Shown here: positions 59,031-64,000 of the stretch, piece by piece
How the letters are laid out: every line of letters starts with the position of its first letter
Numbering within the stretch: the stretch's first letter is position 1
DNA from: Chitinophagales bacterium
GTDB lineage: Bacteria; Bacteroidota; Bacteroidia; Chitinophagales; Saprospiraceae
Length of the DNA stretch: 64,000 bases
Assembly: GCA_013298845.1 (NCBI GenBank)
Contig: JAAFJN010000003.1
Coordinates: 276,229-340,228, forward strand
Reading direction: 5' to 3'
Notes under the pieces: model-generated
Database searches by the model: none
What the model saw: the letters and a program-made list of their open reading frames with translations, nothing else
What the model was told of the DNA's origin: nothing
Program-made: the position numbers and the translations under genes

Positions 59031-61430
59031 TTAGTTGCGCAATGGTTTCCCATTTTCGAGCATAAACTGGATGCGTTCGAGCGTTTTTTGTTCACCACAA
59101 AGCGACAGGAAGGCTTCGCGTTCCAAATCTACCAGGTATTGCTCGCTCACGTTCTGCGGGGAAGTTAAGTCGCCGCCGCACAGCACCCAAGCCACTTTTT
59201 GGGCAATTTTGATGTCGTGTTCGGAAGCGTAATTGCCCAATTTGAGCGAATGCGCCGCCACGTACAACGCGCCCAAGCCCGTGCGACCCAACACGTACAC
59301 GTCTTTGCGCGGAATGGGTTTTACGTAGTTTTCGGCCAGGCGAAGTACTTCTTTTTTGGCTTCGGAGATATTGCGCCCCGTATTCGCCGAAATGCGGTCT
59401 TTGGTGTGTTGCAAATAGCCGAAATTAAACGCCTCGTGCGCCGAAGTGGCCACTTGCGCCGTCGCAATGGTTTTAAATCGCTCGATGAGGGTTGGAATCT
59501 GAACGTTGCCCTCTTTGGTGATTTCGTCGCTGAGGCGCACCGCAAACTCTTTGGTGCCCGCGCCGCCGGGAATAATCCCCACACCCACTTCTACCAGACC
59601 AATGTACGATTCTGCCGCCGCTACGACCGAGTCGCAGTGCATGGCAAATTCGCAGCCACCGCCAAAAACGTACCCCTGCGTGGCGGCTACCACCGGAATG
59701 GCGGAATAACGCAAACGCATGGACGTGTTTTGGAACAAACTAACGGCCATGTTCAGTTCATCCCATTCTTGCTGATAAGCCAACATGGCCACCATCATCA
59801 GGTTGGCACCCACGGTAAAGTTTTGGGCGTTGTTCCCGATGACAATACCTTTCCAGCCTTCTTCTTCGGCAATGCGGATGCTTTCGTTTAATCCCCGCAA
59901 AATGCCCTCACCGATGGAGTTCATTTTGGAGTGAAATTCGAGGCAAAGTACGCCGTCGCCAATGTCGTGCAAGGTGCATTCAGGGTTGGTAAATACCGGT
60001 TTATTGCCCCGGTAAGCGTCCAAAATAATAAAGGACTCGCCGCCCGGCAAGGCTTCGTATTGTTTGGAAGCCGGGTTATAACAAAGGCGTTTTCCACCTT
60101 CTGATTTGTAAAAACTTTCGTGACCGGCGGCCAGCATGTCTTTTACCCAGGGCGCAATTTGTTCGCCTTGGGCTTCGGCGAGGCGCGCACCTTCGGCGGC
60201 TCCGAGCATATCCCATACTTCAAACGGGCCTTTGTCCCAGGCAAAACCGGCGCGCATGGCGTCGTCAATGGCGTAGGCGGTATCCGAAATTTCGGGTACG
60301 CGGTTGCTCACGTAGGCAAACAACCCGAGGAACGACCGCTGAAGCAATTCGGCCCCTTTATCGTTGCCGTTAAAAATGGCTTTTATGCGGCGCGGCAGTT
60401 CTTCAATTTGTTTAAAAGTATCAATAATCGGCAGTTTTTCCTTTTGTGATACCTTATACTCGAGGGTATGCAGGTCCAATGCCAATACCACCGGACGGCC
60501 TTTGGCGTCGCGTTCGGCGGTTTTTTTGTAAAAACCCTGACCCGTTTTGTTGCCTAAAAATTTGTTTTCGGCCAAAAACTGCATAAATGGCAGCGGTTCA
60601 AACGTGCTGCGTTGCTCGTCGTTGGGGCAATTTTCGCGCAAACCGGATACGACGTGGTTGGCGGTATCCAAACCCACCAAATCCCCAAGGCGGAACGTGC
60701 CGGTTTTGGGGCGACCGATATTGGGGCCGGTTAAAGCGTCCACGGTATCAATCCCGAGGCCCAATTCGTAGGTAAGTTGGTAAATTTTTGACATGGCATA
60801 CACGCCCACGCGGTTGGCAATAAAGGCGGGTGTGTCTTTGCACAACACCGTTTGTTTGCCCAATACCACGTCGCCGTAGTGCATAAAAAATTCCGTTACT
60901 GCCGGATCGGTGTCGGCGGTGGGAATCACCTCAAGGAGGCGCATGTAGCGCACGGGATTGAAGAAGTGTGTACCGCAGAAATGTTTGCGAAAATCGTCGC
61001 TGCGGCCCTCAGCCATGAGGTGAATGGGAATGCCGGATGTATTGGAAGTAATAAAGGTTCCTTTTTTGCGGAACTGCTCTACTTTTTCAAAAAGTTGCTT
61101 TTTAATGTCCAAACGCTCCACTACGACCTCAATAATCCAGTCGCAATCGGCAATTTTTTTCAAATCATCGTCAAAATTACCAATGGAGATGCGGCTGGCA
61201 AATTTGGCATCGTACAAAGCGGCGGGTTTAGCCTTGAGGGCATTTTGCAGCGACGCTGCGGCGATGCTGTTGCGGAAAGCCGGTTTGGCGAGGTCTTCCG
61301 GCGCGGCATTCATGGGGAGAATATCGAGCATGAGCACTTCATGGCCACAACCCGCCAAATGGCAGGCAATGCCGGTACCCATTAATCCTGAGCCGAGGAC
61401 GGCAACTTTGCGAATACGAGTGTTGAGCAT
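59031..61430 (-). CDS. fadN: 3-hydroxyacyl-CoA dehydrogenase / enoyl-CoA hydratase (FadN type)
   Basis: 799 residues with the order dehydrogenase first, hydratase last, as in Bacillus FadN rather than FadB. NAD-binding VAVLGSGLMGTGIACHLAGCGHEV near 9-32; TSNTSGIPI with the HCDH Ser/Asn region and GTHFFNPVRYMRLLEVIP with the catalytic His (about 150-170); TPAFIANRVGVYAM near 205; a second HCDH-C part; then the crotonase domain from about 480 (GDGVLCLEFHSKMNSIGEGIL, GAN in FTVGANLMM, and GLVEVGVGIIPGGAGTKEF near 615). It acts on medium/long-chain acyl-CoA in beta-oxidation. The thiolase and acyl-CoA dehydrogenase usually encoded with it are not adjacent here. Confidence 0.9.
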   Translation of the reverse strand: MLNTRIRKVAVLGSGLMGTGIACHLAGCGHEVLMLDILPMNAAPEDLAKPAFRNSIAAASLQNALKAKPAALYDAKFASRISIGNFDDDLKKIADCDWIIEVVVERLDIKKQLFEKVEQFRKKGTFITSNTSGIPIHLMAEGRSDDFRKHFCGTHFFNPVRYMRLLEVIPTADTDPAVTEFFMHYGDVVLGKQTVLCKDTPAFIANRVGVYAMSKIYQLTYELGLGIDTVDALTGPNIGRPKTGTFRLGDLVGLDTANHVVSGLRENCPNDEQRSTFEPLPFMQFLAENKFLGNKTGQGFYKKTAERDAKGRPVVLALDLHTLEYKVSQKEKLPIIDTFKQIEELPRRIKAIFNGNDKGAELLQRSFLGLFAYVSNRVPEISDTAYAIDDAMRAGFAWDKGPFEVWDMLGAAEGARLAEAQGEQIAPWVKDMLAAGHESFYKSEGGKRLCYNPASKQYEALPGGESFIILDAYRGNKPVFTNPECTLHDIGDGVLCLEFHSKMNSIGEGILRGLNESIRIAEEEGWKGIVIGNNAQNFTVGANLMMVAMLAYQQEWDELNMAVSLFQNTSMRLRYSAIPVVAATQGYVFGGGCEFAMHCDSVVAAAESYIGLVEVGVGIIPGGAGTKEFAVRLSDEITKEGNVQIPTLIERFKTIATAQVATSAHEAFNFGYLQHTKDRISANTGRNISEAKKEVLRLAENYVKPIPRKDVYVLGRTGLGALYVAAHSLKLGNYASEHDIKIAQKVAWVLCGGDLTSPQNVSEQYLVDLEREAFLSLCGEQKTLERIQFMLENGKPLRN

Positions 61431-61538
61431 GGATTTTATTTGATAATGGTGGTGGAGGCAAAAGGGTGTTTTACTTCCAGCGAAAATTTGCTGCGAAGGT
61501 AATAATAGATTTTAACCGTGCAAATAAAAAAAAGTTTT

Positions 61539-62591
61539 TCAAAAGTACATCCAATAAGCGTTTACCCCCCGTTGGCGGCTCCATTCCAGCGTCGGGGCCG
61601 GTATTTTAAACATATTTAAGGTGGCCAAAACCGTTTTTAAGGTGCGGTTTTTGACCGGAATTCGCGTCAAATCCACATCCAACGATAAAAACCACTGCCG
61701 GGTGCGGGGAAACTGCGCCGGGTCAACGGCATACACCAGGCAATCGGGGCCGGTGCAGGATTTATCGGGTTGCCACGTGTACCCAAACCCGGAAAACATA
61801 TTGTCCGCTCCCATGCCCACCGATACGTTTAGCCAGCGCGGTAGCCAGGTGGCCTTTTGCGCAAATGAACGCGGGTTCACCGATACCCACATCGCCTGTG
61901 CATTGTAGTTTTTGAGCAAAAGACTGCTCAAACCCGTTCCGTAAAGGGCATCGGCGCGGTCTTGCAGGCTAATGGGCGGCCCGTTGCCCTGCGACGGATA
62001 CACCAAAACATCGGGGTAGCGGGGAATTTTGGTGCTCATTTTGAGCGTGATGCGCTGCTCGCGCCAGGTATGTTGCTGGAGGGCAAACAACGCCGAACCC
62101 GTGACATTGGCCCCAATATCGCCGAGAGAAAAACCCCATTCGGACGAAAAACCATCAAAAACTTCAAAGGAGGTTTGTACCAATTGTCCCAGCGCGATAC
62201 CGGTCCAAATGGCGCTTTTGGGTTTCATACCGGCCCAATAACCGAGGTGGTAACCCAGTCGGGTTTCCTGATAAGCGGAATAAACGTGGCCCAATTTGTC
62301 CATTTGTTGCCACTCTTGCAGGTCATTAAAAAAATGAAACCGCTGAAAGGGGTATTTTGCGTACCACGAATTCCAAAGCATGGACATGCCAACGGGGTAA
62401 CCCACCGCCGCTACGCCAGCCCCCACCCAAAGGCGCGGGTGGTGCAGCGAATCGGCCCGCTCCAACGAAAAGGTGCGGGGCCGCCGGTATTCCACGGGTT
62501 GAGCCATTGCCGCTGTCCAACCCCATAAAAAGGCCAGTATCAGGGCAGGTGATTTTAGACCTGCTTTCAGGGTGGTTTTGCGGGGATTCAT
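61539..62591 (-). CDS. DUF2279 family protein, exported
   Basis: 350 residues with an N-terminal signal (about 10-31, ending MAQP). The middle matches DUF2279 (PF10043) as I know it: GYPVGMSMLWNSWYAKYPFQRFHFFNDLQEWQQMDKLGHVYSAYQ (several parts, 62-110), including the DKxGH-x-x-x-A/SY core, then EVFDGFSSEWGFSLGDIGANVTGS near 154-177. It is a small membrane/periplasmic family of unknown function in Bacteroidota. The C-terminal 120 residues are extra and contain two adjacent Cys (CTGPDC). It follows the TMTC-like gene by less than 1 bp (stop/start abutting), so the two are co-transcribed. Confidence 0.75.
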   Translation of the reverse strand: MNPRKTTLKAGLKSPALILAFLWGWTAAMAQPVEYRRPRTFSLERADSLHHPRLWVGAGVAAVGYPVGMSMLWNSWYAKYPFQRFHFFNDLQEWQQMDKLGHVYSAYQETRLGYHLGYWAGMKPKSAIWTGIALGQLVQTSFEVFDGFSSEWGFSLGDIGANVTGSALFALQQHTWREQRITLKMSTKIPRYPDVLVYPSQGNGPPISLQDRADALYGTGLSSLLLKNYNAQAMWVSVNPRSFAQKATWLPRWLNVSVGMGADNMFSGFGYTWQPDKSCTGPDCLVYAVDPAQFPRTRQWFLSLDVDLTRIPVKNRTLKTVLATLNMFKIPAPTLEWSRQRGVNAYWMYF

Positions 62592-64000
62592 TTATTTTTT
62601 GCCTTTTTTCTGCAAAATCTGCGGATCAAGCGACTGCGCCTGCGCAAACAATTCCTGCGCTTTGGCCTGGTTGCCCGACATCAGGTAGGCCGTTCCCAAG
62701 TCAACGTAATTACCGGCATCTTTGGGGGCCAGTTCGACGGCTTTGCCGAACCATTTAATGGCTTCTGCGTGGTTTTGACCAATGCCGCTGGCTACGCCCA
62801 ACAGGCGCGCCGTTTCCACGTCGGTGCTGTTGAGTTGCCACGATTCGTTGAGGTATTTGAGCGCCGCCGCCAGGTCCCCCTTCTTTTCACCGGCGTTTTT
62901 ACCGGCTTCGCGCAAGGCCATGGCCAAACTGGTTTTGTACGCCGGTTTATCGTCCTGCAATTTGATGGCCGTGCGGTAATCGGCGATGCTTTTTTCGTAA
63001 TTACCCGACAACAAATGCGCACCACCGCGCGACACGTAAGCATCGGCGTAATCTTTGTAAATATCGAGGGCTTTATCTAAATGCGGAATGGCTTGCAGGC
63101 TGTACTCTTTGCGTTTTTCGGGATCGGTTTCCAAGCGGGCTTTATCGAACAATACGCCGCCGCAGGCATTGCGGATTTTGGCGCTGTTCACCGAAGTGGT
63201 TACATCGGTGAAAAACAGTTTTTCGTTGGTCTCCCACGCGGGTACGCGGGTGAACGTTTTAAAGGCATATCCCAGGCCCAATACCCCGGCAATGGCCAAC
63301 GGCATGGTCAAATTGGCCGGATTCCAACCTTTTTCCGTTTTTAACAGATTGACCAATAACGCGGCGATAATGAGGCAAAAACCCACCGATGGCATAAAGG
63401 CGAAACGTTCGCCCATATTGGTACCAATGGGAAACACCAAATTGGAAACGATACTCAGCGTGAGCAAAAAGTACAAAATGCCAAAACTCACGATGCTTTT
63501 TTGGGCCAAACCCCGCACGGCGTAATAAATTAAACCGGCGTACACCGCCAACGTCATCAATACACCCGGCTCCGAAAAACCTTTTACCAAAATTTGGTTG
63601 GGATAATAATCGTGCGTGAGGGGATGCGGTACAAACAACAACCAAATGTATTTGCCCAGGGTATAAATAATGGTGGATAATTTTTCGGCAAATGTAAAAT
63701 GCGTCCAGCCGGTGCCCGTCCATTTGATGTAAGGGTTATTCATCAATTCGAGGGGCGCACCACCGAATTTCCAATGCAAAATGGAGCCGCGAATGATAAA
63801 AAATACCACAAAAGCAACAAACAGCGGCAAAGTGTGGCTGATCATTTTGCCCGAATCTGCCCCCCGAAACATCCAGAGGGCGAGTGGCACCACGGCCAAA
63901 AAAGTAACGGCGTTTTCTTTCGACATGCAGGCCAGGAAAAAGACCAACGCGCCCAGCCAGCCCCATTTGGATTCGCCGGTGTCGTAGGCTTTCAGGGTGA
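62592..64000 (-). CDS. TMTC-like polytopic membrane protein with C-terminal TPRs, 5' part outside the window
   Basis: At least 469 codons, open to the right edge, so the N-terminus is missing. The visible part starts in membrane spans (LVFFLACMSKENAVTFLAVVPLALWMF), whose SKENA motif is typical of TMTC/DUF1736-type proteins related to O-mannosyltransferases. The second part has further spans up to about residue 230 (NMGERFAFMPSVGFCLII). The last ~200 residues are TPR repeats (AYVSRGGAHLLSGNYEKSIADYRTAI, AVELAPKDAGNYVDLGTAYLMSGNQAKAQELF). A lipid-sugar-dependent transferase with a TPR scaffold is plausible; acceptor unknown. Confidence 0.75.
   Translation of the reverse strand, partial: TLKAYDTGESKWGWLGALVFFLACMSKENAVTFLAVVPLALWMFRGADSGKMISHTLPLFVAFVVFFIIRGSILHWKFGGAPLELMNNPYIKWTGTGWTHFTFAEKLSTIIYTLGKYIWLLFVPHPLTHDYYPNQILVKGFSEPGVLMTLAVYAGLIYYAVRGLAQKSIVSFGILYFLLTLSIVSNLVFPIGTNMGERFAFMPSVGFCLIIAALLVNLLKTEKGWNPANLTMPLAIAGVLGLGYAFKTFTRVPAWETNEKLFFTDVTTSVNSAKIRNACGGVLFDKARLETDPEKRKEYSLQAIPHLDKALDIYKDYADAYVSRGGAHLLSGNYEKSIADYRTAIKLQDDKPAYKTSLAMALREAGKNAGEKKGDLAAALKYLNESWQLNSTDVETARLLGVASGIGQNHAEAIKWFGKAVELAPKDAGNYVDLGTAYLMSGNQAKAQELFAQAQSLDPQILQKKGKK

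Overview
The window reads as a chromosomal segment of a Bacteroidota bacterium, most likely from the Saprospiria/Chitinophagia side. The evidence is two very large secreted proteins with SprB-type repeats and the gliding-motility (CHU_C) type B C-terminal domain of type IX secretion, TonB-dependent receptor and outer-membrane barrel genes, a type 2 IPP isomerase, and many perfect Bacteroidota -7 promoter boxes (TAnnTTTG). It is mostly housekeeping genome with islands of repeats, duplication and gene decay. One tRNA (Cys) is present. There is no CRISPR array, intact insertion sequence or prophage.

Layout. 1-5.1 kb (minus): 5' part of a secreted laminin-B-like protein, a DUF4397-like secreted protein, a small tandem repeat, then an apparent operon of a CdiI-like immunity protein, a GT39-like membrane glycosyltransferase and a PLP aminotransferase. 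5.3-12 kb: alpha-glucan phosphorylase, a truncated nuclease-like gene abutting an outer-membrane barrel gene, IPP isomerase, a MoxR ATPase and a GT2 glycosyltransferase. 12-15.8 kb: a small candidate gene and a GH36-like glycosidase/aminopeptidase P pair flanked by two direct copies of an 80-bp structured repeat. 15.8-29.2 kb: two adjacent giant secreted repeat proteins (2169 and about 2183 aa). 29.3-35.4 kb: gmhA, a response regulator and histidine kinase, a divergent Cys-rich exported protein with a striking operator-like array, a decayed region and a TonB-receptor-family barrel. 35.5-39.6 kb: a 1576-bp tandem duplication of an AAA-ATPase/PD-(D/E)XK gene next to an mfd gene that keeps only its N-terminal third. 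39.6-50 kb: a hydrolase, a short NAPRTase-like protein, HflX, a sugar nucleotidyltransferase, a Tat-exported Gfo/Idh/MocA oxidoreductase, a heptamer inverted array, a GH57/DUF3536 protein and a sodium/solute symporter. 50-64 kb: tRNA-Cys, hldD, hemB, tsaE, a RelA/SpoT enzyme, a methyltransferase, an SUMF1-like protein, kynurenine 3-monooxygenase, a gamma-carbonic anhydrase-like protein, a FadN-type beta-oxidation enzyme, a DUF2279 protein and a TMTC-like TPR membrane protein cut by the right edge.

Links between genes. GmhA and HldD are the first and last steps of ADP-heptose synthesis for LPS. Alpha-glucan phosphorylase and the GH57/DUF3536 protein point to intracellular alpha-glucan turnover. 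The most system-like locus is the kinase/regulator pair with the divergent 8-Cys exported protein. The kinase sensor domain is itself Cys-rich, and four TAACA-type repeats at exact 11-bp spacing lie just upstream of a -7 box that lacks a recognisable -33 element. This suggests a self-contained envelope thiol, metal or redox stress circuit. Several genes have the -7 box only 4-5 nt before the start codon, suggesting leaderless transcripts.
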